This document shows positions 1 to 9,949 of a DNA stretch of 64,000 bases, piece after piece; positions within the stretch are counted from its first letter, which is position 1, and each line of letters opens with the position of its first letter. The notes under the pieces were generated by a model, which was given only the letters and a program-made list of their open reading frames with translations, had not been told where the DNA came from and did not search any database. Made by a program: the position numbers and the translations under genes. Source of the DNA: Prosopocoilus inquinatus (taxonomy: Eukaryota > Arthropoda > Insecta > Coleoptera > Lucanidae); contig CM069871.1 of the NCBI GenBank assembly GCA_036172665.1, positions 8,618,001 through 8,682,000 on the forward strand, written 5' to 3'.

Positions 1-285
1 AATTTTAAATGAAAAATCGAGATTTTAGTGCGCACCTAAGCGTTTATTCTTTTGCTAAATTTACTACTATTGTGACTCGTTCAAAGGAAATAGGACATCG
101 GCTGTTGCATCAAACTTACTATCAACCCCTTACGAGAGAAATTCAACCAGTTTTAAATGATGCCTCACTTCGGCACCCTGAAGGGCGGAAAAAACGTGCA
201 TCCTTAAATAAGTTGAAAGTACATACAAGGATACAATATTGATAACAGTGCGGTGTAAAGATTTAAGAAGAAGAAGGAGAAAAAA

Positions 286-612
286 CATCTGGGCTCTGTA
301 AAGAATGGATTGGAACAAATCCGAAGTGCAATACAAACCAACCATAAATAAAATCTTTTCGAAAATAGTGTTTAAATAAGGCAAACCATGATAATTTGAT
401 ATTGGGGGAGTGGGAAAGGGTGTAATAAATTGAATTTTCATTACATCAGGAGAAAATCTAAGCGCCGTGAAGTATGGATTGGAACAAATCAAGAAGTGCA
501 ATAAAAAAGAACAAGCAAAGACAAAATCTTTTCGAAAATAATCTTTAAGTAACGCAAACCATGACAATTTGATATTGGGGGAGTGGGAAAGGGTGTAATA
601 AATTGAATATTA
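286..612. repeat. Tandem pair, ~170 bp unit
   Basis: Two copies share ATGGATTGGAACAAATC (305 and 474), ATCTTTTCGAAAATA and GGGGGAGTGGGAAAGGGTGT, giving a period of 169-172 bp. The minus-strand frame crossing both copies is a by-product of the repeat. Positions 1-285 show nothing I can identify. Confidence 0.85.
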
Positions 613-619
613 AACGGAA

Positions 620-1720
620 ACAGACCTGAAAGCTTAAAAATTAAATGAAACTGGAGGAGAGATAAGGAGGAAAAAAGTTTCTGAAAGAAGAAGACGTCAG
701 GCTACAGTTATTGGGGGAAATTGGTACGGAGAAAATGGATTTTAAAGGAAGAAAAATCATGGAAATGATCGACGTCTTCCTCCTGACACACATCTTTTTT
801 TGCCATTCTACTTTGTCCTCTTGTCTTCCTTTGAATTTCATTTGTCTTTACAAAACTATGCTAACGATGAAGGTTTTACGAAAAGCATGGAAATGTGCAA
901 TGGAGATTTCGGGAACGAGGAAGTAAGTTGAAGTAGAATTTGTAATGCAGTTCTCAAAACAAATTGGACTAGTTTGGTTAGTTTATACGAATGGATAACA
1001 CCAGACTTACCAGAAAGAATGAAGTTCGAAAATAGAATATTATTTAGGAGAGGGAGGACGACGAAAAAAAAAACAGGGAAACACTCCCACGAAGTACAAT
1101 CACGAAATACCTGAGCAGCAGGATTACGATCAAAGGAAGCGACCAAGAAACAGTGTATTTAAAATCAGAAAATTATCTAATTATGCTTTAGGGGAACGGG
1201 AATAGGGGAAAAAGGACGAAATATAAATGAACTCTTCTAAAAGGTATGAAGATATGAACTTTAACTTTAATCAAGGTGAACTTAAATACTTTCAAGCTGA
1301 TGATGGCAAGTTTTCATTTATGAATTATTTTATTTTTCAAGGAGAGGTAAACAATTCAAATATCGACTTTCGATTAATATGAATGAAATGGGCTTCCAAG
1401 AAAAAAAAACTAAAGAGTGGTTCAACGGAAACTACTTGAGTTGGAAAGGGAAAGCCTCAAAGTCTTGGTCGTGGCAAGAGACCAGAATTAACCAGGAAAT
1501 TAACAGGAGCTAATTTCCGAAGCCCTTTAAGGATCAAAGCAATCACAACGAGAAAATTATTATTAGTATTCTTACTTGTTCTTCTACTTAACGAAGTTGA
1601 ACAAAAATGATACATCGAAGAGAGAGTCGCTTCAATAAGGCTAGGGTATTCAAGTAAATTAAATGAACGAGAGATAAAATCGCCAAAAGGATTTTTAAAG
1701 ACACTTTCTTTAATTGGGAA
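620..1720. other. AT/purine-rich stretch without identified genes
   Basis: Short overlapping frames on both strands have no signal, domain or splice context and are A/G-rich on the plus strand. The end (about 1400-1720) contains faint similarity to the following tandem repeat (GCAAGAGACCAGAATTAA compared with GCAAGAGACCACAAAG). Nothing else was seen. Confidence 0.4.
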
Positions 1721-1723
1721 AAG

Positions 1724-2560
1724 ATATGCAAGAAGCACTTTAGGTGGTTACAGTTAGAAACAGACCATGTCTCCAAAAGTGGAAGAGTGAAGCAGGATGT
1801 TGTAGAACCAAGCTCGTTTATACATTTCTGGAAATTTCACATGTGGAGCATGTCAGAGCTGGTCAGCAAGTGATCTGGAATTAAAAAAAAAAAAAAGTTG
1901 CAGAATTAAAAAAAAAAAACTTCTGCAGATTTGGAAAATCCACGCAAGAGACCACAAAGTTTAAACCAGAAGCCAGAAAGAGACCGCAAAAACTTCAAAA
2001 GAAGAAAAAGAAAGAGGATCACGAAAAGAATTTTTAAAAGGGCGCTCTAATTGGGAGGAGGGAAAATGCATGGAAGCACTTCAGGAGTTACGATTAGAAA
2101 CGGTCTATAAAAGACGTAATATATTCAAGAATGGAAGTGCAAGAAGCACTTTAGGTGGTTACAGTTACAAACAGGCCATGTCCCCAAAAGTGGAAAAGTG
2201 AAGCAGGATGTTGTAGAACCAAGCTCGTTTACACATTTCTGGAAATTTCAGATGTGGAGCACGTCAGAGCTGGTCAGCAAGTGATCTGGAATTTAGAAAA
2301 AAAAGTTGCAGAATTAAAAAAAAACTTCTGCAGATTTGGAAAATCCACGCAAGAGACCACAAAGTTTAAACCAGAGCCAGAAAGAGACCGCAAAAACTTC
2401 AAAAGAAAAAAAGAAGGAGGATCACGAAAAGGATTTTTAAAAGGACGCTCTCAATGGGAGGGAAAATACATGGAAGCACTTCAGGAGTTACGATTAGAAA
2501 CGGTCTATATAAGACGTAATATATTCAAAAATGGAATCCAGGCTGAGGATGTATAAGACC
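1724..2560. repeat. Tandem duplication, ~410 bp unit
   Basis: GCAAGAAGCACTTTAGGTGG begins both copies (about 1728 and 2138). The copies stay aligned through AAAGTGGA, AGCTGGTCAGCAAGTGATC and CGCAAGAGACCACAAAG. Within each copy, a second related start (CATGGAAGCACTTCAGGAG) shows an older sub-duplication. Traces continue to about 2810. The 133-residue plus-strand frame at 2155-2556 lies wholly inside copy 2 and is interrupted in copy 1, so I do not call it a gene. Confidence 0.85.
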
Positions 2561-2819
2561 AAAGCCAATTCATTTCTGAAAATTGCACATGACCAATCAC
2601 AGTTTAAAATTGAGAGCCAGAAATGATGTGAAAAAGTACCAAAACGAGGTTGGAAATTAGAAAAGGAAATGAGATGAGAGGCCCATCTGCAATTTCGGAA
2701 GGTCCACAGAGACAACTCAATTGGAAGCGGCATGCAAGCACTTATGCAGCCCATTTGCTGCCATTTTGGAAACACCACACGAAGAGACGCAGTTCAAAAT
2801 GAAGGGACTAAAAAGATTG

Positions 2820-3510
2820 ATCAAGAATTTTTTTTTTATAATTCGTCTTTACCACCCTTATTACTTATAGGGGGGAACTAACAATAAGTGCGTTTAAAAA
2901 TGACATCGGAGATTATAATCCAATTTTGCTTGCAGATTAAATTGTGCTTGTGCAACGTACAGAAGGCAAGGACACCGAGGGGAGTGGGCATATTGAGGCC
3001 AGTGGACACATCTATAAAACGCAAAATGCATAGAAAATTTTATTTCAATCGGTTTAATCCGCATTTTTTTCATAATTTCGCAGTCAAACCCTAATCGACC
3101 GATACATATTCGAAAGTATCAAAGCTTTCTATACTTAGCTTCGATGGTCGCACTCGTAATTAATTTGCAGATGTGTCTGCTTCACCTTTAATTGCATTGC
3201 ATCGTTAATGCTGCAACATTGTATAATATTGACAGCAACATGAATCACGCGAAAATGCCATTAATCACCCAGAGAGAGAGAGAGCCGAACAGTAACTTGA
3301 AGAGGACGTTTAAGATTAATCCGCATGAAAACTTTATTAAACAAAACAAGATAACGAAATCCTACTTCTCGAATAACCAAGATGTAAAATTAAAAACGCT
3401 TGTATTTTTCACTACTTGGCCCAGTCTTTACAGTTATTTTATTTTTGATTATGTCTACAAGAGGTTTCTATTCTCAATCGATTTTCATTCGCTTTTTATT
3501 CGATATGAAT
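2820..3510. other. Unannotated AT-rich spacer
   Basis: No exon, transposon end or tandem repeat recognised, apart from a (GA)n run at 3271-3284. Confidence 0.35.
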
Positions 3511-3512
3511 TT

Positions 3513-3674
3513 GTGAGTACAATTTTTTTTTTAATCTCGAACCGGACAGAAATGTAATGGAAACACACTCAACGTTTCGCTATAGCTGACGAAGCTAATA
3601 AATCTACAGCGAAACGTTGAGTGTGTTTCCATTACATTTCTGTCCGATTTGAGATTAAAAAAATTTGTACTTAC
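3513..3674. repeat. Long fold-back hairpin with hammerhead-like loop
   Basis: Inverted arms of about 68 bp (3513-3581 and 3608-3674) differ at only a few positions and enclose a 26 bp loop. The plus strand of the loop has CTGACGA (3586-3592), and the right arm begins AGCGAAAC, resembling the hammerhead boxes CUGANGA and GAAA. Stem I and the cleavage nucleotide cannot be folded in the canonical way, so I regard it as a degenerate relative. A second copy of the right arm is at 4465-4530. Confidence 0.7.
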
Positions 3675-4440
3675 AATTTTCATCGGACAAGAATCAACTT
3701 CAAATATGAATTTGATTAAATATAAACAAATAATTTATTGTAGGAGGTGATTTTTCTTCTTTGGGATATTTTTCTCTGGTTTAAAGTTAGGTGGACTTTG
3801 CTGAATTGCAGGTGGGCTTGGTTTTGCGAAATCCCTGTCTTCAATTTTGCAACATTTTCTTGTTTTTCGCTTTTGCAAGTAACTTTTCCAGATCGGTTCT
3901 AACTCTCAACTCCAGCTCTGACCTATGTACCACTCACGTGAAGTTTTCAAAAATATAATATGTACAAAAGGGCTTGATTTTAAAACATCCTCCTCCTCCT
4001 CCTCTTCTCCAATTTTGGAGGAGATATGCTTTTTGCAGATTGTTTCTAATTGGAACCGCTTGAAGGGCTTATACGCCTTTTCGCTCCCAATGAAAGCGCC
4101 CTTCTGGTAATGTGATCCTCCTAACTTTCTCCTCTTTTGAATCTTTTGCTGAACTTACCTGTGACTTTTCGGTTTAAAGTTTATGGTGTCTCATGAGGAC
4201 TTTAAAGGAGAATCATTAAAAGCGATCTTATTCAAGCGTGGTAATAAAAATAAAACGAGATTTTAGTTCATAAAATTGGTTTTATTGGTTAAATAGATAG
4301 TACGGATCTTGGGCACGAATTTGGGGGGGGGCAGCTTTTTCTTCAGTAGACGACGGCTTGGTTGCACTTAATTTGTTTTTGGCATGCGCCCTAAAACAGA
4401 TGAAAACAAATTAAAATTAGTTGGACCTACTATAATTTAG
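3675..4440. other. Unannotated spacer with (CTC)n microsatellite
   Basis: A (TCC)n tract lies at 3987-4005 and a G run near 4323-4330. Nothing else was identified. Confidence 0.35.
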
Positions 4441-4640
4441 ATTGGACACGCATTTTAAACCGTCGCTATAAATCTACAGCGAAACGTTGAGTGTAATTCC
4501 AATCATAATTCTGTCCGGTTTAAGATTAAAACAAAAAACTTTTAAACAGATAAAATAGCGACCTGACATTGCAATGTCAGGTCAAAAAGCTATCGTCGAG
4601 GTTTTCACTGCAATCAAAAACGATTTGCACAAAATTTTTC
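4440..4640 (+). mobile_element. Penelope-like element fragment, ribozyme deleted
   Basis: Shares the tail CACTGCAATC..AAAAACGATTTGCA and flanking AGATAAAA..GACCTGACAT with the minus-strand fragment at 6866-7050, but lacks the hammerhead. In its place is a perfect 24 bp palindrome (4560-4583) centred on CATTGCAATG. Its left part (4465-4530) repeats one arm of the hairpin at 3513-3674 (CTACAGCGAAACGTTGAGTG). Confidence 0.6.
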
Positions 4641-4779
4641 TAAAAACATTTTACTTATAAAAAGATCCTAAAATGTTTAAAAACTTCCACGTTCGGCGTC
4701 GGTGTACTAAATAATCAAAGACTTTGCTACGTTTGATGGTTAAGGTTGTAAATTGCCGGTTTGCTTAGCTAATAAAAAC

Positions 4780-5135
4780 TGCTGTCATCCAAAGCGCCAT
4801 CTCTTGACGATCAAAAAAAGGATAGATATCATTTGAAGCGCCATCTTTTGACCAAGTGGGTAAACTACTTAAATCGAAATTCACGCAGACATTCCCAGCT
4901 AAAACCGATGATTTGAATTTCAAAATCAAATTTCAGAATATGAAATCTCGACGACGTGACTGGAATTATCCAAAACGCCATCTCTTGATGCCAAAAGGGT
5001 TGTTATTTCCTGTAACATTATTTTTTTTTTTTACATCGAAAATGTAGAATCAGCGCGCGACGAAACCACAAAGCCATCGAAAATATCAAGAATAAAAGAC
5101 GAAACAGGAATCATTTAGAGCGCCATCTCTTAGCC
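4780..5135 (-). repeat. Cluster of AGATGGCGC-bearing repeats
   Basis: AGCGCCATCT (minus strand AGATGGCGCT) occurs exactly at 4793-4802, 4837-4846 and 5119-5128, with a near copy at 4974-4983. Each is followed by TTG or TTA-type sequence. The 10-mer matches the core of the CTCF motif (AGRKGGCR) and is the same as that in the 61.5-63.5 kb array. Confidence 0.6.
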
Positions 5136-5139
5136 GAAC

Positions 5140-5850
5140 GGAGCAACTACTTCCTAATCGAATTCCAAATAGTATTTTAACGTCGACGTTTTCATTAATT
5201 GTCTTCGTTTCTTCTTGGAATCTTATTTAAAAAAACATATTTTTTTTTAGTAACTATTTTTTATAACTGAAGTAAGGGGAATTTTGAAGGGGGCATGTCC
5301 CCCCTATAACACATAAACAAGTGCAATAAAATAATAAAAAAGAAAATAATGTATCTGCAAATATGAGATGTGTTCAACTGTTTTACGAATTGGCTTTAAA
5401 TCTTCTTATTTTCTTCTCCTTTTTTTTTCAATTTTTCTGAAGTAATTTGGATTGAATTTGCGCTTGCGGTGTGCACTTAATTTCAGTTAACTTCTGATTC
5501 TGATCCAATTTTTTTAGCTAGTGTAAGTGTAAATATGAGATTTTCAATTGTTTTTTTAATTGCCTTTAAATTTTCTTAATTTTTAACTAAGTTCTTTTGG
5601 GTTGACCTTGCTTGTTTCGTACTTAATTTCAGTTGTCTTTTGTTTTTTTTTCTGATTTTTTTGTAATTCCTGCAGCGACAATACAATCATCGACGTACGG
5701 TTCAGAATTTAATTAATTTTTCATTTGGGTTGGTTTCAGGTATTTTGAATTGAGTTGCATCGACCTTGACTTAATTTCACTTGACTATTAATCTTTGTCT
5801 CTTGAGATTTGATTTTTTAAGTTCAATTTTGATTTTTTTTTTGTTTCTAG
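5140..5850. repeat. T-rich degenerate minisatellite
   Basis: Repeated variants of CTTAATTTCAGTTG and GATTTTTTT occur roughly every 80-100 bp (for example 5476, 5617 and 5771). No coding potential is visible. Confidence 0.45.
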
Positions 5851-5855
5851 TAGAG

Positions 5856-6192
5856 CGTAGGTTCTGAAAATGGGCGGTAGCGCTCACCAGTGGGCGCTGA
5901 AGCGTTCTAGGGGGGCAGTAGCGAGGTCACGGGCAATTGGAGCGCGCTAAGGCGGTCCAGGGATTGGTGTGCCGAAATTAATAGTAAATATGTACTTTAA
6001 AATTAATAATTAATTTTCACGATTTTGAAATCAGAAAGTTATTGTGAACATTTCAGTTCTGCATTATTGATAATCGATCACGCACAGCAGGCGAGTCTGA
6101 GTCTTTCTGTTTGCCTATGCGATAGGCGGGGGGGTTAAACAATTTTTGTTTTTCAAAGTGGACGGCGACCCCAAAAAGTTTGGGAACCTATG
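5856..6192. mobile_element. hAT-family MITE with exact 8 bp target duplication
   Basis: The 337 bp element is flanked by TAGTAGAG at 5848-5855 and 6193-6200. Its ends are CGTAGGTTC and GAACCTATG, imperfect inverted repeats. The right subterminal part (CCCAAAAAGTTTGGGAACC) is typical of hAT elements. The interior has no transposase. It is locally GC-rich compared with its surroundings. Confidence 0.85.
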
Positions 6193-6199
6193 TAGTAGA

Positions 6200-6860
6200 G
6201 GGAGACTTGCTTAAATAGATTGCGTACCAATCGACTTTTCTATTTATTTAAGTTTAAAGTTTTATTTTATATTTGGCTTTAATTTTTTCCCCCGTGTTCT
6301 GAATTCAGCGGAGTTTAGTTTAGTTTATTGAGACGAGACGTGCCATTTTTCAAAGTACAATGAAAAACAATAGAAATATCACAGTGAAATTACAGTCATA
6401 CAAATTAAATAACAAAACAATCTCAGAAATTTTTTTGGAGTTGGATTTGACTTGGTTGTGTCCGACATTATTTTCATTTTTCATATTTTGTTTGGTCTGG
6501 TTAGTTTTGAGTTGGGCAATTTTTAATTTTTTGAAGTTCCATTTTATAAAATTTATTTTTTCAATTTAAGTTTCAATTTTGAGTTTTATTTTTTTCTCTC
6601 TTCCTCTCTTGTCAACTGGATTGAGTGGAGTCAGGTTGGTTTTTTCGTCGTTGAGTTTACTTTAATTATTATTCACAGGTCGAGTGAAAATGGATTAACC
6701 GCGAATTAGGTTGGACTAAATTTTAATTTTTCCAGTTTTTAGTTCAAATTTTTTAACTTTTTCAGCTTTAAAGTTCAACATCCTTGAATTTCAGTTGAGT
6801 TGAGTTCAACTCGCCTTAATTCCGATTGAAATGGCGTTGGATTTTTTCTTTTCTCATTTT
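6200..6860. repeat. T-rich and GAGTTG-type degenerate repeat
   Basis: The stretch is T-rich, and from about 6590 it contains TTGAGTTGAGTT-type motifs like the large blocks at 40.7-41.7 and 46.1-48.3 kb. If the AKH intron extends leftwards this is intronic. The 69-residue frame at 6360-6569 is T-rich and unsupported. Confidence 0.45.
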
Positions 6861-6865
6861 AATTT

Positions 6866-7050
6866 TGTTGCAAATCGTTTTTGATTGCAGTGACAACCTC
6901 GGAGAGCCTCTGTACAGCTGTTTCAGCCCTGCTTGGGGCTTCGTCAGCAGAGACATAACTCGAAATTCCCACTGCAAACAAAAAACGACTTGACCAATTC
7001 ATTCGCAAATGTCAGGTCAATAAGCGATCGTTTTATCTATTAATTTTTTT
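6866..7050 (-). mobile_element. Penelope-like element terminal fragment
   Basis: On the minus strand this stretch contains GACCTGACAT, the hammerhead ribozyme, then a tail with GTCACTGCAATC and AAAAACGATTTGCA. The same tail and the GACCTGACAT segment recur on the plus strand at about 4543-4640, showing a repeat family. Association of such hammerheads with Penelope-like pseudo-LTRs is established knowledge. No reverse transcriptase or GIY-YIG frame is present, so this is a non-autonomous or truncated end. Confidence 0.65.
6906..6954 (-). ncRNA. Type I hammerhead ribozyme of a Penelope-like element
   Basis: Read on the minus strand, all hammerhead core elements are in order. Stem I 5' strand is GUCUCUG (6954-6948). 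CUGACGA follows (6947-6941). Stem II is AGCCC/GGGCU with a 6-nt loop (6940-6925). GAAA is 6924-6921. A very short stem III (AC-AGCU-GU) leads to cleavage nucleotide A at 6913. Stem I 3' strand CAGAGGC (6912-6906) gives 7 pairs with one G-U. Predicted cleavage is between 6913 and 6912. The minimal 2-4 bp palindromic stem III is typical of ribozymes carried by Penelope-like retroelements, which often act as dimers. It lies 257 nt downstream of the AKH splice donor in the same orientation, so AKH pre-mRNA should contain it if the intron reaches this far. Confidence 0.88.
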
Positions 7051-7205
7051 TTGGTAAAAATCGTTGGCTTTCTGCTTTCTGCCATAAAATGGTTATCTGT
7101 AGAAAAAAGAGGTTTCCTGTCTCAAGATACGGCCAACTCCAAACGTGTAAGTTTTTTTTTTTCTTCTCTCGAAGAACAAACACTGGGAATCAAAAAAGAA
7201 TGTGC

Positions 7206-7211
7206 ACTTAC
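7206..7211 (-). other. 5' splice donor of AKH intron
   Basis: GTAAGT on the minus strand directly follows the CAA (Gln) codon of the IYKLVQ motif, giving a phase-0 intron. AKH precursors of other insects continue past this motif with a short Cys-containing tail, so splicing here is expected. Without splicing the frame runs on into a tail unlike any AKH. Confidence 0.8.
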
Positions 7212-7391
7212 TTGAACCAGTTTGTAGATGAGCGAAACAACTTCGGCCTCTTCCGGACATCTGCTTCTCATCCCACTTTCGACACTGCGTTTTCCCCAAC
7301 CCGTGCTGTAGTTTACTTGGGCGAAGCACACATGCAAGACGAAGACGAGAACCAAGGCCATCAACAAACAGCACTGCATCTTATTAAACAT
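7212..7391 (-). CDS. Akh: Adipokinetic hormone prepropeptide, 5' coding exon (partial gene)
   Basis: This exon encodes the start of an AKH precursor, the neurohormone of the corpora cardiaca that mobilises lipid and carbohydrate from the fat body through the AKH receptor. Counting from the Met at 7391, residues 1-24 form a signal peptide (one Lys, then a Leu/Val-rich core ending CFA). Residues 25-32 are QVNYSTGW, followed by Gly (amide donor) and the Lys-Arg cleavage site at 33-35. A precursor-related peptide follows, with a Cys at 45 and the family motif IYKLVQ at 55-60. The frame ends at a codon boundary immediately before GTAAGT (7211-7206), a canonical splice donor, so the rest (normally a short EAQ.L..CE.F tail) is on another exon that I did not find in 1-7200. 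In-frame Mets also occur at 7409 (T at -3, weak) and 7379 (A at -3 but no charged n-region). I chose 7391 for its A at -3 and charged n-region. Predicted hormone: pQVNYSTGW-amide. The family call is near certain; the exact start is not. Confidence 0.93.
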
Positions 7392-7449
7392 TCTATGCGT
7401 ATAATTCATTCACGTTTCAGAAGTGTCTTCTCCGAGCCTCATGGCGCCG

Positions 7450-7455
7450 CTTATA
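7450..7455 (-). promoter_or_regulatory. TATA box of the AKH gene
   Basis: On the minus strand TATAAG lies here within a GC-richer stretch. A start of transcription 28-32 bases downstream would fall near 7424 (in GAAGACACTT). That gives a 5' leader of only 15-35 nt before the AKH start codons at 7409 and 7391. Position and spacing support a real core promoter. An upstream non-coding exon cannot be excluded. Confidence 0.55.
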
Positions 7456-7469
7456 AAGTCCGGGGAAGC

Positions 7470-8560
7470 CCCTGAAAAATCAATCGTTCTTCTCCTACCT
7501 AATCGACGACAATTATTTTTCGCCCCCACGAAACTTTCACTGGTTTCTCTCCTCAATGCGTAAGAAGGGGGGTTGGAAGAAGGGTTTCCGAACGTCACGA
7601 TGATGATTATTATTAAAAAAAAAAAAATGTCCGTGCTTATTTATTTTTTTCTTTTATTTTCGATGCTACTCGTAGTTTCGCGCGTGCATGAATACTTTTT
7701 AAAAGTTGTGCCAATAAATATGGTAATTTTCTTACGCCCCCCCCCCCCCCTCCGTGGATGATGTCGTCGCGTCGTAAAAACCCGTTTCCTCGGGTAATAA
7801 CTTTTTTCTTCTTTTTTTTCTTTTGGTTAAGTAGACGTAACAAGGTGGCAGGCACATGATAAAACTGCGAAATTGAGGAACACGAATGGTTTGGTCGGTA
7901 AGGTAGGTAATTAAAGCCTCCGGGCTGATTTGCATAGGAAGTGCAGACGTGCCGGAACATTTTTATGTGTTACTCGGAATGGCCTGAAAACCCTCGCGAG
8001 CTTTTATTACTTGCTTAAGTTACGAGCGCATCTGAAGCGGCAAAAGTTTTTATTTATGCCGTCTCCGCCATTAATCTCCATTTTTCTTTTCCAAATATAG
8101 AAATCCCGTCGTTATTAGAAACCAAGATCGCTGCTCGCCTGTGCTCTTTGCTTCTTCTCACATCATGATTGATGTCTTTCGTCTTTGCTGGAAATTATGA
8201 GAGTGCACTATGAAATGAATGCATAATTTATATTTAGTAAATTGAAACTATAAATTACAGCACGCGACCTCTTCTTCTCCTACTTCTTCTTCTATACTAC
8301 TCTGCTTCTGCATCTTTCTTTAAAAAGTGATAATAAAAAATTCTTGAACTTGTTTCTTTTTTTTTCACGAGGAGAGACGCATACATCAATATGTCACAGT
8401 GGATGTTGTGGATAATTCAAGGAGAGGAAAAACTTCTCGGGCTCGCACAAACACACACACACACAACTCGATGGAAACTTTTTCCATTTAGAATGTAAAA
8501 AAACGGACCGCAGTAAATATTCTCGTCGGAGGTAGTAAGTAAAGTTTCCCCGATTTGTTC
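7470..8560. other. AKH upstream region, no further gene seen
   Basis: Upstream of AKH. Contains a C14 run (7737-7750) and an (AC)n run (8451-8465). GC is moderate between 7830 and 8060. Overlapping short frames on both strands have no recognisable domain. Confidence 0.4.
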
Positions 8561-8562
8561 GG

Positions 8563-9405
8563 CCGAAAAATTTAATGAAATATATTTCGGAAACCAATCG
8601 CAATTTAATCAGGATTCGTTTCATGAATACACATACCTACTACACCCTCGATCTCTTTAAGTTCGTAACAATATAACACAGAATTACATTTCTCAAAAAA
8701 AAAAATTTTTTTTTCGATATTTCATTTCATCACACATCATTTTGTTTCAGAAGAAATCACTCCACCACTCATTATCATTCGTTACTGCATTGTTTATTTA
8801 TAAATATAATCAACACAGCTTTTGAAAACTGCGCTCAGTAGAAAAAATGGTCCCGCTTCCAAAATATAAAGCTCAAGGAAAAGTATTGAAATCAACATAA
8901 TTAAATAATGGAAAACAGCTTAGAAGACTATATAATTAATCTCAAGAAAAAACGTTAACCAAAGAAGGGACACGCAGTAATAATTTTGCTCGCCTGAATT
9001 ATCTTCGGACTTCTTAATAATTGCCAAGAAAAATTAATGAAATGCATTTCGGAAACCAATTGCAATTTAGTCAGAATTCGTTTCATGAATACACGTACCT
9101 ACTACATCCTCGATCTGTTGAAGTTCATGTAACTCAGAATTATATTTCTCAAAAAAAAAAAATTTTTTTCGACATTTCATTTCATCAAACATCATCAGAA
9201 TTTCAGAAGGAATCACTCCAGCATTCATTCGTTACTGCATTATTTATATTAATATAATCAATGCAGATTTGAAAACTGTGTTCAGTGGCAAAGATGATTC
9301 CCTTTCTGAAACATAAAGCTCAACAAAAAAAAAAAACGTTAACTGAAGAATGGGACACGCAGTAATAATTTTGCTCGCCTGAATTAGCTTCAGGCTTCTT
9401 AATCT
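8563..9405. repeat. Tandem duplication, ~460 bp unit
   Basis: TTCGGAAACCAAT occurs at 8586 and 9047. The copies remain parallel through TTCGTTTCATGAATACAC, CATTCGTTACTGCATT and GGGACACGCAGTAATAATTT. The second copy is shorter. Confidence 0.88.
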
Positions 9406-9442
9406 CTTTTTTTTAATCCAAAATGAATGAAATTCCTCCTGG

Positions 9443-9462
9443 ATAATAATAATAATAATAAT
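9443..9462. repeat. (AAT)n microsatellite
   Basis: About six uninterrupted AAT units. Confidence 0.9.
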
Positions 9463-9589
9463 GCCAAAAACCTAACCCAGACATAATAAAATACAATACG
9501 CAATGGGCCAGTAATGCAGAAGGTGCTACTCTCATTGTGAAGATGCACGTGACTGATTCACCCAATCCAATATTATTTTTATTTATTTC

Positions 9590-9640
9590 GTCCAGAGGAA
9601 GATCCGAAAGTAACGTTCCGCGCACGTTGGTTACGTAAAA
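9590..9640 (-). repeat. Dispersed repeat fragment shared with 24595-24655
   Basis: On the minus strand CGGAACGTTACTTTCGGATC and CGAAATAAAT closely match the plus strand at 24610-24655. In one frame both copies encode RGTL-(F/L)-(P/S)-DLP-x-x-EIN. It is probably a transposon relic of unknown family. Confidence 0.5.
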
Positions 9641-9949
9641 ATAAAAAAAAATAAAAAAGGAATGTGAATTGAATTGACTGGAGTACCAATGACCTTGAGA
9701 GTTGCAAAATCAAACAGCTTTGCAAAAACTTTATAAAATAATAATATTTAAACTGAAATAATCAGGATGAGCAGAGTCTAAATTCGTCCAGTTTTCGTTT
9801 CGCACTTAAAATAATTCTCAACAATACTCGTCATAATAGTTAAAAAGGAAAAGAGTTTTAATTAAAACAAAAAAAATACAAATAAAAAAAAGGAAACCGC
9901 CATGAATTTACCGAGGAATCAATGACCTTGAGAGTTACAACATCAAGTT

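Noticed and set aside
130..567. 145-residue minus-strand frame
   Set aside because: It spans the ~170 bp tandem pair, and the peptide repeats only because the DNA does.
2155..2556. 133-residue plus-strand frame in the ~410 bp tandem repeat
   Set aside because: The first repeat copy interrupts the same frame with stops and poly-A indels.
1..7200. Second coding exon of AKH
   Set aside because: I looked on the minus strand for an acceptor followed by Glu-Ala-Gln and a Cys-Glu pair. Candidates near 170, 1390, 1460 and 3115 hit stops without a Cys or lacked an acceptor.
7093..7374. Alternative minus-strand frame overlapping AKH
   Set aside because: It is a shifted shadow of the AKH exon, with no recognisable signal or motif.
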